Assembly (NCBI RefSeq): GCF_008001235.1
Contig: NZ_CP040751.1
Span: forward strand, 1,223,001-1,287,000
Length of the DNA: 64,000 nt
Source of the DNA: Salidesulfovibrio onnuriiensis
GTDB lineage: Bacteria; Desulfobacterota; Desulfovibrionia; Desulfovibrionales; Desulfovibrionaceae
Direction: 5' to 3'
Made by a program: the position numbers and the translations under genes. Of the stretch, positions 1 to 7,861 are shown one piece after another; the stretch's first letter is position 1, and each line of letters starts with the position of its first letter. The notes beneath the pieces are model-generated. The model was not told the DNA's origin and ran no database searches. It saw only the letters and a list, made by a program, of their open reading frames with translations.

Positions 1-1
1 C

Positions 2-424
2 CTCCTGGCCGGGGAGCGCAACATTCGCTTTGAGCTGGCGCTCCCGGAGAAAGCCGAACTGGAGGTCATGGGCGAACCGGACGGACTGCTGCACGTGTTT
101 CACAACCTGATGCAGAATGCCGTCAAGTACAGCCCCGAGGGCGGGGTCATCACCGTTTCCGCCGAGGTGGGGGACGGCTCCGTATCCTTCTGTGTGGAGG
201 ACCAGGGGCCGGGTATCTCCAAGGAGCACAGTCTCAAGGTGTTCGAGCGGTTCTTCCGCGTGGACGAGAATACCATCGACGGCCATGGCAGCGCAGGGCT
301 GGGCCTTGCCATCTGCCGGCGCATCGTCAAGAACTTCGGCGGCGAAATCTGGCATGACGGCTATGGTGAGGATACACGGGGCGCGCGGTTCTGTTTCCGC
401 CTGAAAGCGCCCAGGGCGTCCTGA
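2..424 (+). CDS. Sensor histidine kinase, C-terminal ATPase domain (5' partial)
   Basis: The reading frame is open from base 2, so the gene starts before the window. The 140 visible residues form a HATPase_c domain with its boxes in order: N box (NLMQNAVKYSP), G1 (DQGPGI), F box (FERFFRV) and G2 (GSAGLGLAI). This domain binds ATP and phosphorylates a His in the missing DHp domain. The phosphate transporter pair begins 35 bp downstream, so a PhoR-like phosphate sensor is a reasonable guess, but the sensory part is not visible and no response regulator is in view. Confidence 0.9.
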   Translation, partial: LLAGERNIRFELALPEKAELEVMGEPDGLLHVFHNLMQNAVKYSPEGGVITVSAEVGDGSVSFCVEDQGPGISKEHSLKVFERFFRVDENTIDGHGSAGLGLAICRRIVKNFGGEIWHDGYGEDTRGARFCFRLKAPRAS

Positions 425-459
425 ATCTTCCATAAACCGTCCCCTCAGGAGGGGGATTG

Positions 460-1692
460 ATGGATTTATACGATCTGTTCTTTTACATGTCCCTGTTTGC
501 GGGCTTCATGATGGCGTTCAACCTGGGCGCCAACGATGTCGCCAACTCCATGGCCTCGGCCGTGGGGGCAAAGGCCATTACCGTCCGGCAGGCGGTCCTC
601 ATCGCCGGGGTCCTCAACTTTGCCGGCGCAGTGTTTCTGGGCTCCCACGTCACGGCCACCGTGAGCAAGGGGATCATCGACCCGAGCCGCATCGACGCCA
701 CGGTCATGATGATCGGCATGTTCTCGGCGCTCCTGGCCGCCGGGGTCTGGGTGCTCATCGCCACCCTGACGTCGCTGCCGGTTTCCTCCACCCACTCCAT
801 CGTGGGGGCCATCACCGGCTTCGGCATCTCCGCCGGGGGCATGGACGTGGTCAATTGGCTCAAGATGGGCGGCATTGTCATGTCCTGGGTCATCTCCCCG
901 TTTTTTGCAGCCATCATCGGTTTCGTGGTTTTCAGCCATATCCGGCGCTTCATTCTCTACAAGAAGCACTTCATCGAGCAGGCCCGGCGCTGGGCGCCGT
1001 TCTGGGTGGCCGTCACCGCCATCCTGATTTCCCTGTCCTTCCTGTACAAGACTCCCATAGGCAAAAGCCTCGCACTGCCCTGGCCGGTCTCCATCGGCAT
1101 TGCCGTGGCCCTGTCCGCAGTCGTGTTCCTGCTGGCGCGCATGTGGGTCAACCGCATCGTGGTGAACGTGGAAGAGGGCGCCGAGGGCGTGGAAATGGTC
1201 TTCCGCAAGATGCAGGTGGGCACCTCCTGTTACGTGGCCCTTTCCCAGGGCGCCAACGACGTGGCCAACGCCATCGGACCGGTGGCCGCCATCTATCTCA
1301 TTGCCAAGGAACACCAGCTCCTGGCCAAGGCCGAAGTGCCCCTGGTCATGCTCGTGCTGGGCGGCCTGGGCATTGCCGTGGGTATCGCGGTGCTGGGCCA
1401 CAAGGTCATGGCCACCGTGGGCCAGAAACTCACCACCCTGACCAATACCCGCGGTTTCGCCGTGGACTTTGGTGCGGCAAGCACCGTGCTGGTGGCCTCC
1501 AACCTGGGGCTGCCCGTTTCCACCACCCATGCGGCCGTGGGGGCCGTGGTGGGCGTTGGCATTGCGCGCGGCTTCGGGGCCGTGGATTTCCGGGTGCTGG
1601 GCAAGATCGTTTTCTACTGGGTGCTTACGGTTCCCATTGCGGCCTTCACCAGTATTCTGATATTCGAGTTATTGAAGTGGATGTGCCTTTAA
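460..1692 (+). CDS. pit: PiT-family inorganic phosphate transporter
   Basis: Low-affinity phosphate permease driven by H+ or Na+, inner membrane, 410 residues and about ten to twelve membrane segments. The family's internal duplication is plain: GANDVANSM near residue 22 and GANDVANAI near residue 265, each followed by a THS/THA-VGA segment (SSTHSIVGA, STTHAAVGA). I chose ATG 460 because AGGAGG lies 7 nt upstream; the in-frame TTG at 457 sits too close to that site. A DUF47 gene follows 54 bp downstream, the usual partner of PiT transporters, so the two probably form an operon. Whether it carries free phosphate or metal-phosphate cannot be read from sequence. Confidence 0.95.
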   Translation: MDLYDLFFYMSLFAGFMMAFNLGANDVANSMASAVGAKAITVRQAVLIAGVLNFAGAVFLGSHVTATVSKGIIDPSRIDATVMMIGMFSALLAAGVWVLIATLTSLPVSSTHSIVGAITGFGISAGGMDVVNWLKMGGIVMSWVISPFFAAIIGFVVFSHIRRFILYKKHFIEQARRWAPFWVAVTAILISLSFLYKTPIGKSLALPWPVSIGIAVALSAVVFLLARMWVNRIVVNVEEGAEGVEMVFRKMQVGTSCYVALSQGANDVANAIGPVAAIYLIAKEHQLLAKAEVPLVMLVLGGLGIAVGIAVLGHKVMATVGQKLTTLTNTRGFAVDFGAASTVLVASNLGLPVSTTHAAVGAVVGVGIARGFGAVDFRVLGKIVFYWVLTVPIAAFTSILIFELLKWMCL

Positions 1693-1746
1693 TATTCAAG
1701 ATACCGGCAACTTGCTGATTGCATACATTTTTTACGGAGTGATTAC

Positions 1747-2421
1747 ATGTACTTGAAGATTCCCTTTTTCGGCCTCATTGCCAAGCGTCCCCCCATGGAA
1801 GGGCTCATCGAGCACTACGACAAGATCGCCGAGTGCATCGCCACCATCGACGAGTCCCTGGAGTGCTATGTTTCCGGCGGCGTCTGTCGTGAATTCGAGG
1901 AGTTGGCAAAGACCATCGACACCATCGAGAACCATGCCGACAAGATCAAGCGCAACATCCGCAACCATTTGCCGCGCGGCCTGTTCATGGCCGTGGACAA
2001 GGGCATGTTCCTGAACTACACCAAGTTCCAGGACAACATCCTGGATGCGGCCCAGGACGCCCTGCACTGGCTGGGCATGCGCCCGGTTCCGGTGCCGCCC
2101 GCGTTCCAGAAGGATCTCATCAACCTGCTGGACAGCGTGCGCCACGCCACCGAACTGCTTGGCCCGGCCCTCAAGAACACCATCGCCCTGGTGCACGGCG
2201 AATCCCTGGACCGCCAGGGCACCAAGGAGAGCTACCGCAAGGTGCGCCATGAGCGCGAGGTGATCCGCAAGGCCGCCTACAGGCTGCAGAGCAAGATCTA
2301 CAATTCGGATATCGACTTCAAGGATATTTACCAGCTGACCCATTTCATCGATTGCCTCAGCCAGATGGGACACAACTGCGAGAACTGCGTTGATACGTTG
2401 CGCAACATGATCGCCCGCTAG
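1747..2421 (+). CDS. DUF47 / PhoU-like Pit accessory protein
   Basis: An all-helical 224-residue protein of the DUF47 family (the TIGR00153-type PhoU relatives), normally found beside PiT transporters and thought to modulate them. Typical features are an opening segment with FFGLIAKRPPM, long amphipathic helices, and repeated acidic/His positions (IENHADKIKRNIRNHLPRG) resembling PhoU metal-binding stretches. It begins with ATG 1747 after a TACGGAG ribosome-binding site. Its stop codon lies inside the left terminal repeat of a dispersed repeat element, whose central hairpin and T-run probably end the transcript. It is cytoplasmic, with no signal or membrane segment. Confidence 0.9.
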   Translation: MYLKIPFFGLIAKRPPMEGLIEHYDKIAECIATIDESLECYVSGGVCREFEELAKTIDTIENHADKIKRNIRNHLPRGLFMAVDKGMFLNYTKFQDNILDAAQDALHWLGMRPVPVPPAFQKDLINLLDSVRHATELLGPALKNTIALVHGESLDRQGTKESYRKVRHEREVIRKAAYRLQSKIYNSDIDFKDIYQLTHFIDCLSQMGHNCENCVDTLRNMIAR

Positions 2422-2541
2422 GCGGCCCAGAAAGCACCGTCTACTTTGTTACTGCAAAAACGCCAGACCCTCGCGTATGTCATATACGCGTCGGGTCTGG
2501 CTTTTTTTTGTGCCGCGTATCCGGCATTTTCTGAACCGCCT
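2419..2541 (+). repeat. Dispersed repeat family A, copy 1, with terminator hairpin
   Basis: About 123 bp bounded by imperfect inverted termini: left AGGCGGCCCAGAAA, right TTTCTGAACCGCCT. Between them are a TACTGCAAAAA block and a central hairpin at 2462-2501 (arms GCCAGACCC and GGGTCTGGC, with an inner GCGTAT/ATACGC pairing) followed by eight Ts. The left end overlaps the stop codon of the DUF47 gene. The same architecture recurs at 21364, 36752 and 43909. Confidence 0.8.
2462..2509 (+). terminator. Rho-independent terminator inside repeat A copy 1
   Basis: Nine-pair outer stem GCCAGACCC/GGGTCTGGC, an inner palindromic stem, then T8. It is placed to end the phosphate transporter/DUF47 transcript. 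Confidence 0.85.
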
Positions 2542-2754
2542 GGGGTTGGGGTTTCTGGGCTTCGGCATCCATAGCTGTCAGGGTTCGCGTCGGGCCTGCT
2601 TTTTTTGTGTCGCGTGGCTGCCGCTGCTCTATTCATGGACTGGAAAAAACGGCGGGAGGGCGCTTTGCATTCCAGAGCGGGGCGGCATGGTATGGCGGAT
2701 TATATGGGCGGCCGTCTTGCCGTGGATGGGGATTTGCGGTAAGCCATTCTTCCT
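2542..2754. other. hypA upstream region, no gene seen
   Basis: No credible coding frame. There is no clear -35/-10 pair and no strong ribosome-binding site before hypA, so the hypA promoter is probably here but cannot be placed. Confidence 0.4.
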
Positions 2755-3123
2755 ATGCATGAAATGTCCATAGCCCAAAGCATTTTGTCCATTCTCGAGG
2801 ACGAGATGACCAAGCGAGACATCGCCAAGCTCAAGCGGGTGGTCATCAAGAACGGCGCCCTGGCCGGAGTGGTTTCCGACGCCCTCCATTTCGCCTGGAC
2901 CGCCCTGACTCCCGACACCCGGTTCGACGGCACCATCCTGGAGCTGGAGGAGATTCCGCTCAAGGTGAAGTGTGGTGAGTGCGGGGAGGAATTCCACCCC
3001 GACGACACCAAGTACATGCCGTGTCCCAAGTGCGAGGCCATGCTCGGTCACGAGGTCCTGGAGGGCAAAGAATTGTATATTGATTTCGTGGAACCCGCAG
3101 ACGAAGAAGACCCGGCCGAATAA
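2755..3123 (+). CDS. hypA: Hydrogenase nickel incorporation protein HypA
   Basis: Nickel metallochaperone of 122 residues that delivers Ni(II) to NiFe-hydrogenase together with HypB. It begins MHEMS, the conserved start in which His2 binds nickel; that fixes the start at 2755 although no strong ribosome-binding site precedes it. A structural zinc site is formed by C73-x2-C76 and C90-x2-C93. hypB follows after 12 bp, indicating an operon. No hydrogenase structural genes and no hypC, hypD, hypE or hypF lie in this window, so the rest of the maturation set must be elsewhere. Confidence 0.95.
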   Translation: MHEMSIAQSILSILEDEMTKRDIAKLKRVVIKNGALAGVVSDALHFAWTALTPDTRFDGTILELEEIPLKVKCGECGEEFHPDDTKYMPCPKCEAMLGHEVLEGKELYIDFVEPADEEDPAE

Positions 3124-3135
3124 GGAGCTTTTGAG

Positions 3136-3798
3136 ATGAGCATGGAAGTCCCCATTGTCAGAAACGTTCTGGAAGCCAACGACAGGATCGCCCAAGACCT
3201 GAAGAAGATTTTTCGCGAAAAGGGCATCCTGTGCCTGAACCTCATGAGTTCGCCGGGCGCTGGCAAGACCAGCCTGCTGGAGCGTACGCTTACGGACCTC
3301 AAGGACGAGTTCAAGATGGCCGTGGTGGAAGGCGATCTTCAGACCGACAATGACGCGCGCCGCGTGGCCGCCACCGGCGCACAGGCCGTGCAGGTGAACA
3401 CCGAGGGCGGCTGCCACCTGGATTCCGGCATGGTGCTGGATGCCATGAAGTCCATGAACCTGGACGGTATCGACATCCTGTTCGTGGAAAACGTGGGCAA
3501 CCTGGTCTGCCCGGCCGAGTTCGATGTGGGCGAAGACTACAAGGTCACGCTCCTGTCCGTCACCGAGGGCGACGACAAGCCCGAGAAATATCCCCTCATG
3601 TTCCACATTTCGGCCGTCATGCTGCTGAACAAGGTGGACCTGCTGCCCTATGTGGACTTCAGCCTGGACGTTGCGGCCAACCACGCCAAGCGCCTGAACA
3701 AGGACATCGAAGTAATGCCCATTTCCTGCCGCAACGGCGACGGGCTGGAAACGTGGTACAAATGGCTGAGAGAGAAGAGGGCTGAAAAGAAAGCCTAA
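3136..3798 (+). CDS. hypB: Hydrogenase maturation GTPase HypB
   Basis: GTPase of the SIMIBI class that drives nickel insertion into hydrogenase with HypA; 220 residues. The P-loop is SPGAGKTS (residues 39-46), GDLQTDNDA follows at about 66-74, and NKVD is at 165-168. The inter-subunit metal site is kept (C93-H94 and C125). The N terminus lacks both the His-rich nickel store and the CxxCGC high-affinity motif seen in some HypB proteins, so this looks like a minimal GTPase form. AAGGAG at 3122-3127, overlapping the hypA stop region, provides the ribosome-binding site, so translation is probably coupled to hypA. Confidence 0.95.
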   Translation: MSMEVPIVRNVLEANDRIAQDLKKIFREKGILCLNLMSSPGAGKTSLLERTLTDLKDEFKMAVVEGDLQTDNDARRVAATGAQAVQVNTEGGCHLDSGMVLDAMKSMNLDGIDILFVENVGNLVCPAEFDVGEDYKVTLLSVTEGDDKPEKYPLMFHISAVMLLNKVDLLPYVDFSLDVAANHAKRLNKDIEVMPISCRNGDGLETWYKWLREKRAEKKA

Positions 3799-3871
3799 AC
3801 AGGGGCTGCTCAGGCGGGGCGTTGCCCCTGCACCCCACCAAAGGGCCAAGCCTTTTGGAATTCTGGATAAT

Positions 3872-3914
3872 AAAAAGAGACCCGGCCTCGCAAAGCGAGG
3901 CCGGGTCTCTTTTT
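3872..3914 (+). terminator. Rho-independent terminator after hypAB
   Basis: A near-perfect 19-pair hairpin: left arm AAAAAGAGACCCGGCCTCG, loop CAAAG, and a matching right arm ending in CTCTTTTT. The A-run on the left and T-run on the right allow it to work in both directions. Confidence 0.95.
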
Positions 3915-4072
3915 ACAGATAAGGGATGAGCCGTTGGCGAGTCTTCGGGCCTTACGGATGAGGACAGCAGCGATGCCCTCCGGAGGCCTATTTTTTCGAG
4001 AGGGCAAATTTTTTGCCCAAAACGGGTATTTCAGTACTTTTCATAGGGATGAATCGGGCGTAGGGTACGCCC

Positions 4073-5410
4073 ATGTCATTTCCCAAAGAGCTCCCTTTCG
4101 AAGATGTGCTGTCCTCCATCGCGGACGGTTTGTTCACGGTGGATGCGGACTGGAACATCACCTATTTCAACGAGGCCGCCGAGCGCATCACCGGCATCCC
4201 GGCCGAAGAGGCCATGGGCCAGAAATGCCGCGACGTGTTCCATTCCAGTCTCTGCGACGGGTCCTGCGCCCTGAAGGAATGCATCGACTGCGGGGGAGTG
4301 ATTTCCGGCAAGTCCATCTTTATTGTCCGGCCCGACGGCGAGCGGGTGCCCGTGTCCATTTCCGCCGCGCCCCTGCGCAACGCCAGGGGCGATGTGGTGG
4401 GCGGGGTGGAGACCTTTCGCGACCTCACCGAACTGCACCTCATGCGCCGCAAGGTGGAGGACCTGTATTCCTTCGAGGACATCGTGGGCCGCAGCGAGGC
4501 GCTGGGGAAGATATTCCGCATCCTGCCGCAGGTGAGCCGCAGCGAGGCCACGGTGCTGCTGCTGGGCGAGTCCGGCACGGGCAAGGAGCTGTTCGCCCGC
4601 GCCGTGCACAATCTGAGCGACCGGCGCGACGGCCCGTTCGTGGCCGTGAACTGCGGCGCATTGCCCGACACCCTGCTGGAATCCGAGCTGTTCGGATACA
4701 AGGCGGGCGCGTTCACGGACGCCAAGGGCGACAAGCCCGGCCGCTTCGAGCTGGCCCGGGGCGGCACCATCTTCCTGGACGAGATCGGCGACCTGCCAGC
4801 CAAGCTCCAGGTCAAGCTGCTGCGCGTGCTGCAGGAAAAGGTCTACGAGCCGTTGGGAGGGGTCAAGCCCCAGCCCACGGACGTGCGCGTGGTGGCCGCC
4901 ACCAACCGCGACCTGGAATCCCTGGTGGCCGACGGCAGCTTCCGCCAGGACCTCTATTACCGGCTCAACGTGGTCACCCTCCGTTTGCCGTCCCTGCGCG
5001 AGCGCCCCGAGGATATCCCGCTGCTCACGGACCATTTCATCCGCGAGTACAACGCCCTGCAGGGCAAGTGCGTGGAGGGGATCTCCGAGGACGTCATGGC
5101 CCTGCTGCTGCGCCATGATTTTCCGGGCAATGTGCGCGAGCTGGAGAACATCCTCGAATTCGCCTTCATTCTCTGTTCCTCGGGCTTCATCCAGCTGGAG
5201 CACCTGCCGGACAGTATCCGCCCCAGCCTGGGGCAGGACGCGGGCCTGGGCATGGTGGGCACCCTGGAGGAGATCAAGTGCCGCGCGGTCATGAGCGCGT
5301 TGGAGCGCAACCAGGGCCGCAAGATGGCCACCTGCCGCGAGCTGGGCATATCCAAGGACACCCTGCGCCGCATGATCCAGCGCTGCGACGAGCTCTCGGC
5401 GGGCGAATAA
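4073..5410 (+). CDS. Sigma-54-dependent activator with Cys-rich PAS domain (ORP cluster regulator)
   Basis: Enhancer-binding protein of 445 residues: PAS domain (about 1-118), AAA+ domain (about 135-370, Walker A GESGTGKE at 165-172, Walker B region GGTIFLDEIGD) and a C-terminal Fis-type helix-turn-helix (about 400-440). Two features stand out. The PAS domain carries five clustered cysteines (C52, C61, C65, C70, C73), suggesting a redox or Fe-S sensor. The sigma-54 contact loop reads GAFTDA (212-217) instead of the usual GAFTGA. Its position matches the regulator of the orp operons in D. vulgaris (DVU2106). A -24/-12 promoter lies 90 bp downstream, before the ORP genes, so they are the likely target. 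Confidence 0.88.
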   Translation: MSFPKELPFEDVLSSIADGLFTVDADWNITYFNEAAERITGIPAEEAMGQKCRDVFHSSLCDGSCALKECIDCGGVISGKSIFIVRPDGERVPVSISAAPLRNARGDVVGGVETFRDLTELHLMRRKVEDLYSFEDIVGRSEALGKIFRILPQVSRSEATVLLLGESGTGKELFARAVHNLSDRRDGPFVAVNCGALPDTLLESELFGYKAGAFTDAKGDKPGRFELARGGTIFLDEIGDLPAKLQVKLLRVLQEKVYEPLGGVKPQPTDVRVVAATNRDLESLVADGSFRQDLYYRLNVVTLRLPSLRERPEDIPLLTDHFIREYNALQGKCVEGISEDVMALLLRHDFPGNVRELENILEFAFILCSSGFIQLEHLPDSIRPSLGQDAGLGMVGTLEEIKCRAVMSALERNQGRKMATCRELGISKDTLRRMIQRCDELSAGE

Positions 5411-5437
5411 TACGCCCCGCAATTCCCCTGCGGCGTA
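5411..5437. promoter_or_regulatory. Inverted repeat upstream of the ORP promoter (possible activator site)
   Basis: Arms TACGCC-CCGCA and TGCGGCGTA around a 7-nt centre, directly after the regulator's stop codon and centred about 77 bp upstream of the -24 box. The position suits an enhancer-binding site. With no T-run it is a poor terminator. Confidence 0.35.
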
Positions 5438-5500
5438 GATTGCGCCGCTCCGCACCTGGGTGCGTTTTCTTATTTAGCTGAAATAACAGATGAAAGTGAA

Positions 5501-5516
5501 TGGCACAGGCTGTGCT
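5501..5516 (+). promoter_or_regulatory. Sigma-54 (-24/-12) promoter of the ORP operon
   Basis: TGGCAC, five bases, then GTGCT. The -24 GG (5502-5503) and -12 GC (5514-5515) have the exact 12-bp offset of sigma-54 promoters, with one mismatch in the TTGCW half. It predicts transcription starting near 5527, just before the AGGAG at 5528-5532. Confidence 0.8.
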
Positions 5517-5543
5517 ATGGGGCCTGCAGGAGTTATGACCAGT

Positions 5544-6002
5544 ATGAGCGAAACCATCATCTGCCTTGCCTGTTACGGCGACCGGCTCGCATCCGTTTTC
5601 GACAATGCGGACGAGTTCCGTTTCTACAAGGTGGATGGCGACGGAATTTACCCCGCAGGCCACCTATCCCTTCCCTCAAAGGACCCAATGGACAGGACAT
5701 CCGCCATACAGGCCTGCGGGGTAAGTACGCTCATCTGTGGTGCTGTATGCAGGCGGACGCAACAGCAGTTCATCAACGCAGGCATCACCGTCCGTCCCTG
5801 GGTCAGGGGCGGCGTCGAGGAAGTACTCGAAGCGTTCCGCAGCGACACCTTGAGTGCGCTGGCCATGCCCGGCTGCCGTGCCGCGGCCGACAGCAGCGCC
5901 ACGCCGGGAATGAGCTGCTGCCGGGCCGGCAGAGGTTTGGGACGGCGACGGGCCGGGGCGGACGGTGTCCTGAATATGGATAACAAACGGAGGCGGTCAT
6001 GA
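5544..6002 (+). CDS. NifX/NifB-type cofactor-domain protein, first gene of the ORP operon
   Basis: 152 residues. Residues 1 to about 105 resemble the dinitrogenase iron-molybdenum cofactor domain (ICGAVCRRTQQQF, then AGITVRPWVRGGVEEVL), also found in ORP. A short tail contains MPGC and SCC cysteines plus Arg-rich stretches. The frame is open from 5490, but that would put the start before the sigma-54 promoter. ATG 5544 lies 11 nt after AGGAG; ATG 5535 is an alternative but only 2 nt away. The last codon overlaps the ORP start (ATGA), so translation is coupled. By position it matches DVU2107; its molecular role is not established. Confidence 0.75.
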   Translation: MSETIICLACYGDRLASVFDNADEFRFYKVDGDGIYPAGHLSLPSKDPMDRTSAIQACGVSTLICGAVCRRTQQQFINAGITVRPWVRGGVEEVLEAFRSDTLSALAMPGCRAAADSSATPGMSCCRAGRGLGRRRAGADGVLNMDNKRRRS

Positions 6003-6358
6003 AAATAGCCATCAGCAGCGGCGGTCCGGACCTGAACGGTCCCCTGGATCCCCGTTTCGGACGTGCGGCGGGTTTCGTCATCTTCGACCTGGAAACCGGT
6101 GCGCATGAATTTGTGGACAATACCCAGAATTTGACGCTCGCCCAGGGCGCCGGCATACAGGCCGCCCAGAACGTCGCGGCCACCGGAGCCAAGGCGGTCG
6201 TTACCGGGCACGTGGGCCCCAAGGCCTACAAGGCGCTCAGCCACGGCGGCATCGGGGTGTTTCTCGGCGCGGGCGGTTCCATCCAGGAACTGGTGGAAGC
6301 CTACAAGGCTGGAACGCTGCAGGAAGCCGCGGGTCCGGACAAGGAAGGCCACTGGTAG
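5999..6358 (+). CDS. Orange protein (ORP), Mo/Cu-cluster protein
   Basis: 119 residues of the NifX-like cofactor-binding fold: starts MKIAISSGG, then LDPRFGRAAGFVIFD, VVTGHVGPKAYKAL and GAGGSIQELVEAY. The length, fold and operon position match the D. gigas and D. vulgaris orange proteins, which carry a non-covalently bound sulfide-bridged Mo-Cu-Mo cluster. Like ORP, it has no cysteine at all, consistent with a cofactor not held by Cys. The ORP complex in D. vulgaris has been linked to cell division positioning. The start overlaps the previous stop by four bases. The cluster itself cannot be inferred from sequence alone. Confidence 0.85.
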   Translation: MKIAISSGGPDLNGPLDPRFGRAAGFVIFDLETGAHEFVDNTQNLTLAQGAGIQAAQNVAATGAKAVVTGHVGPKAYKALSHGGIGVFLGAGGSIQELVEAYKAGTLQEAAGPDKEGHW

Positions 6359-6381
6359 GAGACTGCCGGAAAAAGATTGCC

Positions 6382-6405
6382 GGGGCGGTTTGACACGACC
6401 GCCCC
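6382..6405 (+). terminator. Hairpin between ORP and MrpORP (weak terminator or processing site)
   Basis: Eight-pair GC stem GGGGCGGT/ACCGCCCC with an 8-nt loop, followed only by a loosely T-rich stretch. Attenuation or mRNA processing is as likely as full termination, because the next gene belongs to the same system. Confidence 0.5.
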
Positions 6406-6468
6406 AGTGCTTATTTCTTGCTTTGCACCGGCCTTGGCCGGAATCCCACTTTTTTAGGAGAAAAGAAC

Positions 6469-7731
6469 ATGAGTGACGCATGTGGAAGCTGCTCCTCCGC
6501 CACCCCCGGCGGCGGATGCTCCAGCGGCGGTTGCGACAAGGGCCCCGAGAATCTCAAGCTCGAGAAAACCCTGAGCCGCATCAAGCATAAGATTGTGGTC
6601 ATGTCCGGCAAGGGCGGGGTGGGCAAGTCCACCGTCGCCACCAACATTGCCGTGGCCCTTTCCCTGGCCGGGAAGCGCGTCGGCCTGCTCGACGTGGACG
6701 TGCACGGCCCGTCCATCCCGCGTCTGCTTTCCCTGGAAGGCCAGCAGCCGCATATCGGCGACCAGGTCATCGAACCCATTTCCTGGAGCCGCAACCTTTG
6801 GGTCATGTCCCTGGGCTTCATGCTGCCCAGCAAGAACGACGCGGTCATCTGGCGCGGTCCGGTGAAGATCGGCCTGATCAAGCAGTTCGTGGAAGACGTG
6901 GCCTGGGGCGACCTGGACTACCTCATCGTCGACTGCCCTCCGGGCACTGGCGACGAGCCGCTTTCCACCCTGCAGACCCTGGGCCAGGACGCACACGCGG
7001 TCATCGTCACCACCCCGCAGGGCGTGGCCGTGGACGACGTGCGCCGCTCGGTCTCCTTTGTGCGCCAGCTGGGCAACCCCCTGCTGGGCATCGTGGAGAA
7101 CATGTCCGGTTTCGCCTGCCCCGAGTGCGGCACTGTACACAACATCTTCAGCACGGGCGGCGGTGAAGCCCTGGCCGCTGAAATGGGCGCCAAGTTCCTG
7201 GGACGCATTCCCATGGACCCGGAAGTGGCCCGCTCCGGCGACGACGGCTTCCCCCTGGTCAAGGTGGACCACGACAGCGCCACCGCCCAGGCCATGAACG
7301 CCATCATCAAGCCCATGCTCGGCATGGCCGACCTTCTTCAGGAGAACAATATGATGCCCAAGATCGACGATCTGCCCAGCGAAAACGGCAAGGTCCGCAT
7401 CGCCATTCCGGTGGTGGGCATGACCCTGTGCAACCACTTCGGCCATTGCGAAAAATTCGCCATCGTGGACGTGGACACCGAACTCAAGTCCATCATCGCC
7501 ACCACCCTGGAAACCCCGCCGCCGCATGAGCCGGGCGTGATTCCGGCATGGTGCGCGGACCAGAAGGTCAACCTGGTCATCGCTGGCGGCATGGGCGCCA
7601 GGGCCCAGGCCATGTTCACCGACAGGGGCGTCAAGGTCATCACCGGCGCTCCCGCCGTCGCTCCCGAGGAAATCGTCAACAAGTTCCTCGCAGGCTCCCT
7701 GGTCACCGGCCAGAACACCTGCGACCACTAG
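6469..7731 (+). CDS. MrpORP: Mrp/NBP35-type Fe-S ATPase fused to an ORP-like domain
   Basis: 420 residues in three parts. A Cys-rich N terminus (CGSC, then further Cys to residue 22) precedes a Mrp/ApbC ATPase with deviant Walker A GKGGVGKST (about 48-56), a DCPPGTGD segment, and the CPEC scaffold pair in SGFACPECGTVHNIF. From about residue 300 a second NifX/ORP-like domain follows (RIAIPVVGMTLCNHFGHCEKF, then a GGMGARAQAMF segment). Such fusions are known from Desulfovibrio as MrpORP, a proposed Fe-S carrier and partner of ORP. The start is ATG 6469, with TAGGAG 8 nt upstream. It probably acts in the cytoplasm. Confidence 0.92.
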   Translation: MSDACGSCSSATPGGGCSSGGCDKGPENLKLEKTLSRIKHKIVVMSGKGGVGKSTVATNIAVALSLAGKRVGLLDVDVHGPSIPRLLSLEGQQPHIGDQVIEPISWSRNLWVMSLGFMLPSKNDAVIWRGPVKIGLIKQFVEDVAWGDLDYLIVDCPPGTGDEPLSTLQTLGQDAHAVIVTTPQGVAVDDVRRSVSFVRQLGNPLLGIVENMSGFACPECGTVHNIFSTGGGEALAAEMGAKFLGRIPMDPEVARSGDDGFPLVKVDHDSATAQAMNAIIKPMLGMADLLQENNMMPKIDDLPSENGKVRIAIPVVGMTLCNHFGHCEKFAIVDVDTELKSIIATTLETPPPHEPGVIPAWCADQKVNLVIAGGMGARAQAMFTDRGVKVITGAPAVAPEEIVNKFLAGSLVTGQNTCDH

Positions 7732-7770
7732 TCGGCGTTCCCTATAGACACCTCCATTCCCAATGACGGA

Positions 7771-7805
7771 GAGGCGCTGCCATGCAGCGCCTCTTTGTTT
7801 TTTTG
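7771..7805 (+). terminator. Rho-independent terminator after MrpORP
   Basis: Ten-pair stem GAGGCGCTGC/GCAGCGCCTC with a 3-nt loop, then TTTGTTTTTTT. It ends the ORP operon and argues against any start for the next gene upstream of 7805. Confidence 0.95.
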
Positions 7806-7861
7806 GGCGCAGGTTCCGGTCATGGGTTGACGTTGTGGGAGGGCGGCGTATACCAGCCCTC

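Noticed and set aside
466-1530. Long open frame antisense to the phosphate transporter (354 codons)
   Set aside because: It is a shadow of the high-GC coding strand: His/Gly-rich, no ribosome-binding site, no family motif. Similar shadows occur opposite most genes here and were all left out.
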